NCBI GenBank assembly: GCA_947652605.1 | Contig: OX393576.1 | Location: forward strand, 64,332,966-64,396,965 | Direction of reading: 5' to 3' | From: Elmis aenea | Taxonomy: Eukaryota; Arthropoda; Insecta; Coleoptera; Elmidae | Length of the DNA stretch: 64,000 bases | Shown: piece by piece, positions 24,610 through 35,420 of the stretch | Numbering within the stretch: position 1 is the first letter of the stretch | How the letters are laid out: each line of letters begins with the position of its first letter | Program-made: the position numbers and the translations under genes | The notes under the pieces: model-generated | What the model was told of the DNA's origin: nothing | What the model saw: only the letters and a program-made list of their open reading frames with translations | The model's database searches: none

Positions 24610-25009
24610 ACATTCATAAAATTAACCTGTTAAAAAATGTATTGGAAAATGACATTAATAAATCTGCTTAAAATGTTCGTTTAATGATTATAACCGAATT
24701 GTGAACCACCTCAACGGTTTGCATAAACTTTTCAGCATCTCCTGGCGGAATGCGAACAAGATGATAAGAAAAACTGGATTAAACGAGCATAAATATAACG
24801 CATAAACAATGACAGACTAAGAAGCATTTCATCCGTTGTATATCTAATTATAAGCGAGGGTAGAGTAGTGTGTGGCAAGTTTGTGATTAAAATTGAGTAT
24901 TCGTAGCGAGAAAATTAACTGCAGTATTTTGGCCTCGGCGAGCAGACGACTACGATGATGGATGCTCACAAAGTTATGTGTAAAAGTCGTTAATAATACT
25001 CAAAACCGG
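24610..25009. other. no gene seen
   Basis: Mixed-composition sequence with no supported frame; 24920-24990 is slightly GC-richer. Confidence 0.4.
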
Positions 25010-25310
25010 CGCTTACCTTATAGTTATAATAATTCTCCGCATCTTTGGGGAGTTCAAAGTTCTTGGTGTAACAAGATAGCGAGAAACAGATACCAGAGGA
25101 AATTTGTCTTAGGAATGGCGGGACGGGGTAGGTCGCGCTAGGCCCTGTATATAAGGGCACCCGCCTTGCAAATATACACCTAAAACAAACTCATAGCAAC
25201 AAAGTTTGGGGAAATGGTGTGCTTTATTCACCTTCCGACGTCACCGGGCCCGTGCGTCTGACAAACGAGCGACGCCTAGTAGGGCATTAGTTATACCTGC
25301 CGTAATATAG
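25010..25310 (+). promoter_or_regulatory. possible solo LTR or promoter with TATA box
   Basis: CTGTATATAAGGGCACCCGC near 25145 has TATATAAG (25148-25155) in a GC-rich block (25110-25290). The shape, promoter-like in the middle of a repeat-rich region with no following frame, would fit the LTR of a retrotransposon. I could not mark TG...CA limits or a target duplication. A host promoter is the alternative. Confidence 0.25.
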
Positions 25311-25499
25311 GACTGTATCAGAAATTGCACGGATAAAGATTTGTCTGGGGCTGACATTGTTAGATACACTGCCATCACGAATGATTTTTAAAAGACTTTC
25401 AACATTTAACTGCCTATTTAATTTAAAAATATACAGCGTGAGCTCAATTGAAGATAACATCTTATAAACTGTTAAAAAAGGTAAATTATTTATGTTGTA

Positions 25500-25964
25500 C
25501 AGGGTGGACTTAATTCGAATGTTTTACGGGGTATATCGGTTACCGTAAGAGTTAGCGAAAATCTGAATTCGGTCTCTTGGCTATTGTTTTGAGAGAAAAA
25601 AAAACGCCTATGTAATCATATTTTTTATATTTCCATTTTGGCACTACAGACGAAAAATTCAATTTCTTGTTTTTAAAAATTTACTATAACTTCTTTATTC
25701 ATTAACATTTTTATATAGATTTTTATGCTTAATTTAAAAACAAAATTAACTTTTTTTTAGCGAACCTGACTTTTGAGGTATGAAGTAAATTTATATTTTT
25801 TTAAATTGAAACCCTAGTTTTAAAAATATATAGTTTTATGTATTTGTTCACAAAATAAACGAGATATGGCTAATTTTGTAGAAATTTCCTTATCAAAGTT
25901 TGCCATGGTTTTGTAAACAAGTGATATTACGGTAACGTAAAACATTCGAATTTGGTCCACCCTG
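25500..25964. mobile_element. CAGGGTGGAC element, 465 bp
   Basis: Left CAGGGTGGACTTAATTCGAA and right TTCGAATTTGGTCCACCCTG are inverted and flanked by TA (25498-25499, 25965-25966). TTACGGTAACGTAAAACATT near the right end mirrors GTTTTACGGGGTATATCGGT near the left. It is non-coding, and the internal sequence resembles 9088-10055 (for example TTTTTATGCTTAATTTAAAA). Confidence 0.8.
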
Positions 25965-26479
25965 TACAGCGTAACAGACATGTTTAAAGCAAGATTTTCT
26001 GGAAATTACAAAGACCATTGCAAAACTTACGAAAAATGCAAGTTTATGGATGATAATTCCACTACTGTCATTAATGTCAATACAAATGCATACGATTTAT
26101 CCCGTTTGCTAGCGGATAAATAGGAACCTTACTTTTTGCAATCAAATAAATTTTTGTTTACCTTCACCATGGCAACGCAATGAAATTTTGGAAAATATCA
26201 GAGGTTAAGTTTTCTACAAATGGTTTAAACGTCACACTTCAGTCGTGGAAGTATTGCTACAAATACCATTCGAGGTTAAAATTTTACCAGGCCAAATTTT
26301 TATTTGTAACACTCGTTATTGCTTTTCAATTTAAACTGGAATAAATTAACATTTGTAAAATCAACCTCAATTCATAGATAAAGACCTCAATTTATTCTCG
26401 TTAATTGTTACTAAGCAACAACTCGTGTCAAATCAAGATTTGGCCGGCAAATTTTAACCTCCTGTGGTATTACCCCCGA

Positions 26480-26850
26480 TAAATTTTTCGATGCTCACCA
26501 TTGGTATCTTAGAAACGCTAAGGGATACGAGATCAGTTAACTTAGAGAAAAGTTGCACATTTTTAAGGCGATTAAGAATCTGAAAAGAAAACCTGAATAC
26601 TGCAATTATTTACAGCAAAAAATCTGAAAAATGTGCTTCAAGAAAAAACTTATTATCTTCCCCACCATTGGCGCTATTATAATCAAACTTGACAACTTTA
26701 TGTTTTCGACCATTCTGGGCCGATTGACGTAGACAGCAACTTTCTAGGCCTTCTAGATTTCAAGCTGCGATGGTAAACTTTTATATTTCTTATGGCCGCC
26801 TTATTGGAATTTTACTCCATTGTATAGACAAAAACATTTGCTATAAAAAT
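26480..26850. repeat. half copy of the ATCTTAGAAACG foldback
   Basis: From TCGATGCTCACCATTGGTAT through ATCTTAGAAACGCTAAG it matches one arm of the foldback at 50157-50800, including CTAGGCCTTCTAGATTTCAA and TATGGCCGCC. The second arm is missing here. Confidence 0.7.
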
Positions 26851-28110
26851 ATAGTTTAGGGCCGTTTTAAAAGCAAAATACTCCGATGTTTTTAGACGGA
26901 TTGACCTAACTCTTATAGTAAAGTCTTACGAAAATGAGTTTTCTACATGCGTTTGTCAACTGTCACTGTTTATAGCAAAGCCGGGTTTGTTGGGAAGTTT
27001 TATTATAATAAAAACTTTAATATAACCCCTTCTGAAATGTAATCCAGTTTCATGAAGGAAAACAGCATTGTACTTTAGCATTTAGTTATTTAGAAGTACA
27101 GTTTATGATAAACGGTTTAATTTCATGTACAAGTAATGCATATCAACAAAAAACAAGAAGTAGTTATTTAAGATTGACTATAATTGAATTATAATTATGC
27201 ATACGTTATCCTCCAGATGTGAAACTTCCATAGAGTATTCTAAATTTAAATTATTAATACTAGCATTGAAGTGTTAAAAAAACTCTTTAATTACTTGCTT
27301 GTTAAAAGCAATGTTATATGTTCATGTACCTACTATTCACATTCGAGTAACCGTAAAGGGTAAACATTAAACAACGTGACAAATTATAATTATATAACTG
27401 AATCATAGGAGCTAGAATAATATTCATATTATTGTACACTACTGCAAATTATTACAAGTGCAGTTATACTAAATATTTTTATTTATTTTAAAACAATATT
27501 TTATATCCAAAAAAAGTACCAAATAACAACAAACACCACACAAACATATTTTAATTCTCGATTTCCTAATGACCATGTAGATGAAGAATATAGATTTTGA
27601 GTAACGGATGTAGGACGTCTAATATAAATGAGAAATTTGATGTTTTCCAATTCTATTACAAAATTTAGCGATAAAATAAAATGGCTTATGCAGCAATTTC
27701 AAAATGCAGCGTTGATGTATGTTCAAGCCACATTAATCTGCATTGGAATGAAATTTTAAACAAGATTAACTATAATTCATAAGTGTACTTATGCTATTTA
27801 CATAAATAACCAAATCTCATACAAAATGGCGTTTGTTACCGCTAATATGACACTTCTGTAATGCAAAATCGTTAATCACTATTTAATTTTACGTTTAGAG
27901 CTGCAAAAACTTTACGTATTTAGTGCCAATAGATAAAAAGTGTGTCCAAGTAAAATTTTTGCAACTTGGCAAAATAAACTACGAATTTTTTACTTTTTAA
28001 AAGACATTAGATTTATAATACAAATAAAAATGTCGAAACGTTCAAATATAACCTACAATCAGTCAGAGTTTAATTATCTTGTCATTCAAACGAAATATAA
28101 AAAATATATT
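26851..28110. other. AT-rich, no gene seen
   Basis: No supported frame or paired termini. The short frame at 27940-28146 runs into the next element. Confidence 0.5.
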
Positions 28111-28538
28111 TTTGCCCGGAGCTGGAGCGGAGTCCGAAGCAAATAATTTTGACTGCTCCACTGCTCCAGTTTTTTATGTACAATTTTTTTAAAAACGACT
28201 TTTTTCTCTTTTTTCTAACGTTTGAAGATTAATAATTTGTTTTTTCAAACAATTAATTTACTTCACTTGTTTTTTAGTGTCAACTATTGTTATTTTTGAC
28301 CAACTTCTACATATATATTTTTTTTACTGTATTTTTTATTGCACCTAGCTACTTTAGCCAACCAGCAATATGTCTTTATGATAGTTATACTTCTACATAT
28401 CCGATAAAATTAAAACTATGTTTTTAAAAACAATTTTTAATCAAAAAACCTTTTTTATTTGGAGCATGGAGCGGAGCTGGAGCAGGCATTTTGATGCCGA
28501 GCGGAGCAAATAAAAAATTGGATTGCTCCAAACCCCTG
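28111..28538. mobile_element. GGAGC-rich hAT-like element, copy 2 (left-truncated)
   Basis: It begins inside the family at TTGCCCGGAGCTGGAGCGG and ends GCTCCAAACCCCTG at 28538. It matches copy 1 throughout but lacks the nested 194-bp insert. The outermost left part seen in copy 1 is missing. Confidence 0.7.
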
Positions 28539-28556
28539 AATTAAACTCCCTGCTAT

Positions 28557-29150
28557 AGAACAAGAGTGTGACAAAAACGACAAAGCAAAGTGTACAAATC
28601 AATAATAGAGAGTATAACACTATACGGGCCTGAACTATAGGTAACTAATAAAAGAGAAGAAAGTAAAATTACAGCTCTGGAAATGGAGTACTGGAGGAAG
28701 TGCTGCGGTATTACTAGACTTGACAGACTACGTAACCCAGACATCCGGAAAAGAGTGGACATAGGTACTACTATAATTGATACCATTACATCAAAGAGAT
28801 TAAAATAGTATGACCATTTAACCTTTTCGGTGCGCAATGCTTTTAGTTTTTCTGTGCCTGCAGTGCGCTTAACTTTCAAATGCGGTAACGTTCGGACGAG
28901 TTGACTCGTCTCGAGCACCTTGGGCCGCAAAAAAATTTAGCGAGTATACTCGTCCAGAGCACCGAAAAGGTTAAGACGGATAGAAGATTGATTACCAGCA
29001 CAAGTATGGAAGTGGCAACCACGTGCAAGACGCAAAAGGGGCCAGCCAAGAAAAAACTGGAAAAAAATGAGTGGAGGAGGCTATGGAGGACAGAGGACAA
29101 GATTTGCTTGATAGAAGAAGATGGAGATTAGGATGCCACAAACGGTTTTT
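28557..29150 (+). pseudogene. non-LTR retrotransposon reverse transcriptase C-terminus, interrupted
   Basis: The frame shows KREESKITALEMEYWRKCC, GITRLDRLRNPDIRKRV and IDTITSKRLK, a stop, then YDH near 28630-28817. This is the common C-terminal block of insect endonuclease/reverse-transcriptase LINEs (GITRLDRxRNxDIR, then WYGHVxRM). A 149-bp TTAA element then cuts in. After it the frame resumes LRRIED, a stop, LPAQVWKWQPRARRKRGQ, and ends near EAMEDRGQDLLDRRRW and RLGCHKRF. Removing the insert with one TTAA restores the same frame through YDH-LRRIED. Stops remain, so it was already dead or decayed later. The catalytic RT core is absent. Confidence 0.85.
28822..28970 (+). mobile_element. 149-bp TTAA-flanked MITE, copy 2
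   Basis: TTAA flanks (28818-28821, 28971-28974) and inverted ends CCTTTTCGGTGC and GCACCGAAAAGG match copy 1 at 17362, also 149 bp. By eye the two are about 90% identical when copy 1 is reversed. ACGAGTTGACTCGT near 28896 is a palindrome inside it. Non-coding; piggyBac-type mechanism inferred from TTAA. Confidence 0.88.
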
Positions 29151-29159
29151 AACTGTAAA

Positions 29160-30237
29160 AAAATTGCAATTATGTATATTTAACGTCTTGTAAATTGTTT
29201 AATGTGGAATTTTCGACAACATTCGGTCCACAGACACGTGTAATGAAGTCAAATGTTTTCATTATTTGACAGCGTGTGAAACTGCGTCATTAATCATCAA
29301 TGCAATTATGTTTATTACAAAGTATATTACGCGCAAATAAATTTATTACCAAGAATAAATTCACGTAAAATGATTAATAGATGCATTTATTGCAATATTT
29401 GTTTCAATTTCCTTTTTATATTAAAGCGTCGAGAACGGTAAACGAGCTATTACTCGCTGTGTTGCTTAAACGGTGACCCCAGGGAACATTTAAAGTATCA
29501 AGTAAACATGAGCATACGAAAAGCGCTAATAATTACCACCAATAATCCCGTGTAGTTGCAAAATTAATAATGCATTTGTGATAGAACATTATAATTACGA
29601 ACATGAAATAAAGTTAGAAAATATTCAATGCACACAAATCTGCGTCTTAGTACAAGCACTTCGGCATGTAATAGAATCTATACGACGTAGGAATTCCTTT
29701 ATGGATTGAAATTCCTTTTAAAATTAAACTTTGATAAACCGCATGATTTTGCATGAATGGAATCCTTCGATATGCTTAAAGTTATATCGAACATTTTCAA
29801 AAGACGCGATCAGGAAAAAACACGAATGCTCCAAGAAAGTATACAACAATAACAGCAACTTCCACAAACACTTAAATTAAATTTAAAATACGTTTTATGC
29901 GAGTTGGAAAGAATTATTTTCAACATTTAATTAAAATTTGACCTCTAAACTTTAGGTGTTAAGCCTAGCTTTGTTCACAAAAGTTACTGTTAACGTAGTG
30001 CTAAGAGAAAGCAATTAAAAGGAGAGACAGGCAACGAACTCAATGGAATCTTGCAATTTCAAGATGTAAGTATTCATTGTTAGAAAATCCCCAGTACCTT
30101 AACTCAAACAATTCAACAACGTTAAACAGTTTCTCTAAAAGTAAACAGAATATAATTTAAAGCAAAATAAAACAGTTCCCTAGGTAAATCATAATTAGGC
30201 TAAAGTTCACTAATTTTATGTTTGTTATATTTTGCAG
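29160..30237. other. AT-rich, no gene seen
   Basis: No supported gene or repeat pair. Confidence 0.5.
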
Positions 30238-30239
30238 TA

Positions 30240-31565
30240 GGGGAGACCGGGGATAAAAGTAACACGGGTAGGTTGTAACAGTGCCTATAGTTTCTTTAAT
30301 TTTTGTTTTATATCGCCCAAAACGCTTTTGCAATGTTAAGTTACATCCAGCTCCCTACCTACATTGCTAGTTTTCATCTGTCATAGAGGTTAACTTTTTG
30401 CCAGCCAGAGTCACTATTTTCCGCCTAAAAGTTACTGCGTTGTCTCGTCCGTCGAGTAACTTTTAGGCGATCTCTAAAATAGGAACAAAAAAGTACCTAT
30501 ATTATTTTGTTCTAAATTTAGTTGGCTATTGGTGGATGCAATACAATTTGACGTTAGAATCGTGGTTAATTGTGGATTCCCTGAAATTTTTTTTTGGTAC
30601 ACTTGGGGTCAAAAGTAACAAAGTGTTACAACCAACCACAATTAATGTTTTCACTTGCAAATGTTCACTCTTAGCACATAATTGGTGGCTTTCTTCGTAG
30701 ATGATAATATACAAGAGTTGTCGGAATAATTTTCCAGTTTGTTGTATCTTTTTGATTCACATTTTTAAATATGTAGGTACTTATAATCTTGGCAAACCTG
30801 GTAACTGCAGTCCCAAATTATTAAATTATAAAACTCAGTATATAATATCGGTTTAATGATGGAAATGTACCTATGTAAAGCTAAATCATTTCTTAAAAAG
30901 GATTTTAAATTATAAAACCTATGTAAATTGGTAAGATCTGGTACTTTTGATTTTCCTACCAGCCGCCATTGTTTTTATTCTATTACCTTAATATTTATGA
31001 CTTAATATAAACAAAGCTTTAACCAACCCAACTTAACCTGACCCTCTTTTACTGATTTAATGAATGACGGTCAGTTTAAGGGCGGTTAGATTTTTTTAAA
31101 ATAAAACAAACAGTTATTATGATCCAGTATAAATTTAATAATTTGGGACCGCCCTTACCTGGTATGACATACTGTTCACTTATCATTTTGTATTGTACCA
31201 AAGATATTTTTTTTTATTTTTTCATTTTGCTAATGTGTATTTTGGAATCAAATATCAATTTTGTTGATGAATACTTATATATTTACCCACTATACTTATG
31301 AGCTGTGTAAATTATTTTGCCGTTACAACTTACCCCAATCATTGTTACTTTTAGCCCCAACGTTGAGGTTGAAAGTAACAGCTGTCTTACTAAAGAAAAT
31401 TTTTTTTTTCTAACAGTTGCTTTACGAAACACACGAAATAAATATCTTGGAAGCAAGACAAATGTCCAATCTATCATTAAACCAATTTGGATGTAAAAAA
31501 TTTGTAATAATCTATGAGAAATTAAATAAAAACAAAAAAATGTTACTTTTATCCCCGGTCTCCCC
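30240..31565. mobile_element. GGGGAGACCGGGG element, 1326 bp
   Basis: Inverted ends GGGGAGACCGGGGATAAAAG and its complement (CTTTTATCCCCGGTCTCCCC) are flanked by TA (30238-30239, 31566-31567). AAAAGTAACA recurs just inside the left end, near 30610, and in GAAAGTAACA near 31372, and in reverse near 31341 and 31541. A hairpin at 30422-30475 pairs GCCTAAAAGTTACT with AGTAACTTTTAGGC. A further hairpin lies at 31019-31091. No transposase frame; superfamily unknown. Confidence 0.75.
31019..31091. repeat. hairpin shared with 32278-32346
   Basis: TTTAACCAACCCAACTTAAC with CTGACCCTC is followed about 20 bases later by GACGGTCAG and GGGCGGTTAG, so the two halves partly fold. The same arrangement with better pairing lies inside a different element at 32.3 kb. 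Confidence 0.55.
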
Positions 31566-31567
31566 TA

Positions 31568-32013
31568 TTGCCTTTGTGACACGAAATCCTTTTCGATGCT
31601 TTTTAATTTGCGAGATTTCTGCCTCTCTGAAGGACTATAACACTCGCTATAAAAAAGGAGATGAAGTTCTGTGCAAAGAAAGAAATTTTTCGCATTATTC
31701 ATCGGATGATCTCTGTCAGCTAGTAGCTTCATCTGTTTAACTTGTGATGTGCTACGAACCATAAAGAAAAATCTTCATCAACGATTTGCCACGTAAATGC
31801 GAGTTTTAAAAATTATCTAAGTTTCCACATTGTACTATATTATTTTATTCACGAACCTGGTAATAATAGTAAAGCTATTCTTAAGATTTTTCTGATCAGT
31901 AACATTACGTATGTGTAACGAAAAAAATTAAGATTTTTAACGTTATATAAAACATAAATATTATAGAAGGGTGTTGGGTGAAAACAAGGAATTCAATTTT
32001 GAGATATTAATTC
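31568..32013. other. no supported gene
   Basis: Only short frames without domains between two mobile elements. Confidence 0.4.
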
Positions 32014-32183
32014 TTATAGATCAGGGGTGGCCAAGACGTCGACCGCGGTCGATTGGTCGACCGCAATGCCTCTGGAAGTCGCCCGTGAAGCTGACTTAAA
32101 ATTTGACAAATTATAGTAATAAATTCAGAACGTATTTGAATTTAAAAAATAATTCAAAATTATTTTCTGCAAATAATAGATAT

Positions 32184-32471
32184 GTCGTAGGCATAATGTG
32201 AAATCCGGCATTTTATAAAACGCCTAGGCACAAAACTATTAGCTTCATTTTTATTATTTATTTAAAAAAAAAAACTTTAACCAACCTTTAACCTTACCCT
32301 CTACTACTGACCAAATGAATGAGGGTCAGGTTAAAGGTTGGTTAAAGCTTTTTTTTTGTATGAACACAAATGTATGGGTTTAAGAAAAGTCATAATTTGC
32401 TCGTTTTGCCGGCTTTTTATAAAATGCCTAGGCGTTTTATAAAATGCCGGATTTCTCATTATGCCTACGAC
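32184..32471. mobile_element. 288-bp inverted-repeat element nested in the hAT
   Basis: Arms of about 45 bases: GTCGTAGGCATAATGTGAAA, then TCCGGCATTTTATAAAACGC, and the inverse ending TTATGCCTACGAC. Flanks AGATAT and AGATAC suggest a 6-bp duplication with one change. GCCTAGGC lies within the arms. The centre holds the hairpin at 32278-32346. Confidence 0.75.
32278..32346. repeat. strong hairpin inside the nested element
   Basis: TTTAACCAACCTTTAACC with TTACCCTC pairs with GAGGGTCAGGTTAAAGGTTG and GTTAAAG across a loop of about 20 bases (ACTACTGACCAAATGAAT). It recurs at 31019-31091. Confidence 0.7.
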
Positions 32472-32499
32472 AGATACACAAAATACACATTTAAAATCA

Positions 32500-32757
32500 A
32501 TGGCTTCAATTGATAGCTTCTGGAAATTAATAAGCAGGAATAAATATCCAAATATTTGGAGAGTTGTTGCATATTTCAATGCCTTTTTTGGTTCGACATA
32601 TTTGTAAGATTAGCATTTCCTGCATAAATGGGATAAAAACTAAACATAGGTCACAATTATCTGATCTACATTTGGAATTATGTTTAAGAATTAGTTTAAG
32701 TTCGTACGAGCCAAATTTTGACAAACTGGTCAAAACTATGCATTGCCAAGTGTGATC
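32500..32757 (+). pseudogene. hAT transposase C-terminal remnant
   Basis: The first frame reads MASIDSFWKLISRNKYPNIW and RVVAYFNAFFGSTYL, matching the FWxLVxxxKYPNI...FGSTYxCE block before the hAT dimerisation region. After a frameshift near 32600 another frame gives NGIKTKHRSQLSDLHLELCL and RISLSSYEPNFDKLVKTMHC, then QV and a stop. This is the usual C-terminal end (KSKxRSxLTDxHLxxxLRI...CQVS) of the GTF2IRD2/ZBED-like hAT group. The N-terminal BED finger and catalytic residues are absent. Confidence 0.85.
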
Positions 32758-33180
32758 AAAATAAAACAATTTTACTGTTTTTTTTTTTTTTGTGAAATTT
32801 GCTTTTAATTTATTTTAATACAATTGTAAAACATTAATTTTCTTTTTTTACTACATTTTCTTGAACTTTTCTAAATTCAGATCCAGTGCTAGAAAATAGT
32901 TACCTATTTATAGGTAATTTTATAGTAGTCATAGCAAAATGTCTTCACAAGTTTGTGTCTTTAAAAAAAAAGTCATCATTTCGTAAGTATTTAAAATTTC
33001 ATAAAAAAAGACACAATTCGTAAGTATCTCCTAAAAAAAGTTATCGATTTGTAAATACTTAAAAAGGCCTTAAAAAACAGCAATTCGTAAGGACCTTACA
33101 AAAACGTAGTCGCCCGCTGGTAAACTTTCTCTCAAAAGTCGCCCCTAACGTCTAAAAGTTTGGCCACCCCTGTTATAGAT

Positions 33181-34164
33181 ATTTTGCAGTACTACATCAG
33201 AGTGTAATCAGTTTAAAAAAATACCAGTTTTTTCCAAAGTAATTCCACATACAAATACAAGAAATGGTTGACACATGGTATTTTTCATTGCCATTCCTTA
33301 CTTTTAACCATAAATTTGACGGGTCACTTAGAATAACTAATTATTACAATTTAAATGAAAATCATTTTTCACATTCATTGATTAATACTCATTTATAATA
33401 TGATTCATAGTAAAATAGAGTTTGGTTGATGCAGCTCTATGAACAAAAAAATAGTAGATTTTAAAACCTTTAAAATCGAATTGTAAAGATCTAATACAAA
33501 TTGACATTTCCTGTTTTCACCCAACACTCCTAATCATCTAAAGCTAAACTGAACTAAAAATTAGGGGAAAAAAACACACAAGTAAAAAGTTCGGTTCGTT
33601 TACAAAATTTCGGGACATACACTTAATTGCAGGGGAAAAAACATCATTAAAACCGCGAAAACTCAATTAAAATAAATCTAACATGAAATTATGTTCGCAC
33701 AAATACAAAACAGAAGCCCAAAAGTAATTAAAATTCCCAAGAAGGATGTTAAATATAGTGTAGGATAAAATTAAACTCGAGCCGGGAAATAAATACCGGA
33801 TTCGAATTAAGGGAAAGGCAGGTATGTTCAAGTATCTGTAGGGGTTGGTTCGAATATCCGTCAGGCGAGGGTATAAAATTCTTCTAATCAGACTTATATT
33901 GTTACCAACCTGTTGAAAATCGATACGAAAACAAAACAGCACCAACTAATATTGGATTACAAATACAAAAACATGTAAACAGCTACTCCAGAAATAGGCT
34001 TAATTTTTTTTGTGGAGTGCCTTCACTAATTAGTGTATTGGTTAGTCTAAATTCATAAATAAGTAAAAATAAAATTTAATAGGGCATACCATTCTAAACG
34101 AAGTGTCTCTTCTGATGACGTTTACACCGGTCATTTATGGTATTTTAACTTGCTGTTATTTGCA
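33181..34164. other. no supported gene
   Basis: The 92-codon reverse frame at 33667-33945 has no recognised domain. Otherwise AT-rich. Confidence 0.4.
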
Positions 34165-34746
34165 GATTTTTTTTTATACACTTTAATCAGCAATAGAGAT
34201 TTGTTTTCTCTTTTCAATGATGGAGTCACCTTAAAAATTAAGTTTATGCTAAGAGGCCGGAGAATATCGAAAATTTAAAAGATCGTATTAGAGAAATTAC
34301 ACCTAAAATGGTTGGGAATATTATAAACGGCTTTAAAAACCGAGTTTATCATTGCCAAGCTGGAAATGGTTCACAGTTTGAAAACTTATTGTTGTAGATT
34401 TCGTCAAAAAAATTTAGTTCTTATGCTGTTTTTGTTAGAAATAAATACTAATCAATTAAAACAATTTTTGCGTTTTTCTCAAAAAGTTGCTTAAGGGTAC
34501 TAAAAGTTTTGCATCATTGAAAAAAGAAAAAAATTATCTATCAAATGAGTATAACATAGGGGTACCTTGTCATTTAAAAAAGTTTAATTGTTTTTCATTG
34601 CGCTTTTGTTATTCGAAAAAAAATATATTTAAATTTTGTCTTATGGTGGAAAACCAAGTACCAAACAACATTTATACAAAATATTTTACCCCAAAGTGGG
34701 TATTTACTGCGATATATAGCATATTCCATTCCTTTTGGACACACTG
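34165..34746 (+). mobile_element. CAGTGTGTCC family deletion derivative with transposase tail
   Basis: Short left flank sequence leads into a transposase C-terminus at 34251-34397, then a long right arm ending TTTTGGACACACTG followed by TA. The arm matches both arms of the MITE at 10280-10649. The left terminus is missing. The join TGGAGTCACCTTAAAAATTA before the coding part is shared with the copy at 60.3 kb. Confidence 0.75.
34251..34397 (+). pseudogene. Tc1/mariner-type transposase C-terminus
   Basis: The frame reads RPENIENLKDRIREITPKMV, GNIINGFKNRVYHCQAGNGS, QFENLLL and a stop. This is the typical end of insect mariner-like transposases (RPxNIEELKxRIREE...F.RRLxxCIxxNGxHFEHLL), after the third catalytic Asp. 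All catalytic residues are absent. It is the coding clue that ties the CAGTGTGTCC repeats to a mariner-like source. Confidence 0.8.
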
Positions 34747-34749
34747 TAT

Positions 34750-35420
34750 ATAATTGCTTTTTACGCCGTTTAAAAAGTGTTGATTAAATACATTTCATTA
34801 ATTTTCTTGCTTTTGTTTTGGCAAAGAAAGATACCTACCTCAATCTATATCACGCGAAATTTTTGAATAAATTGTTACATACTGAATGAAAGATTGTTTT
34901 CTGAAGAAATCTATTGCTAATATAAACATCCCTTAAACTAAATGATGCATAATTCGTTGACATTCGTTGCGCATAACATTTAATAACATACATTAAAGAT
35001 GTTCGTAGCTCATCAAGTGTTGGTGCAGGATGATCGCAGTTCTGTATTAAATATATTATGCTCCCATCCTGTCACACCGAAAGCTTGTTGACAGAGCTTG
35101 ATTCGATGCGTGCAGGAGTTTATTAAACATGCATGGATCACACACGCGTCTCGTTGGAGGGTTTGATGCTAGTTGGATGGCTGCGTTAAGAACTTTCATC
35201 TTATAACCGCCTCAGGCGATGTGCTTGAGATAACTTTCTCAATATTGAGTTAACATTGCGTATTCTACGGTACTTCATTCCAGACTGCGGTACTTTGTAA
35301 ATAATTATTACACCAAAGCTTGTACTCTAATTTACTTTAACTTATTTACCTAAAAATAAGCATTGTTCGTTTTGGAGGTTAGAACTCGTACATTATCAAG
35401 CGGTTGCTGGCAAATACTTT
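34750..35420. other. no supported gene; mixed composition 35000-35250
   Basis: The 35000-35250 part is richer in G and C and has no recognised domain. It may hold conserved non-coding or degraded sequence; I cannot tell. Confidence 0.35.

Larger units (their letters stand above)
32022..33172 (+). mobile_element. hAT transposon remnant with perfect 8-bp duplication
   Basis: It starts CAGGGGTGGCCAAGACG and ends GTTTGGCCACCCCTG, flanked on both sides by TTATAGAT (32014-32021, 33173-33180). The centre holds a transposase C-terminus, and a second element is nested at 32184. GTCGACCGCGGTCGA near the left end is a subterminal palindrome. The perfect duplication indicates a fairly young insertion or a protected site. 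Confidence 0.92.
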
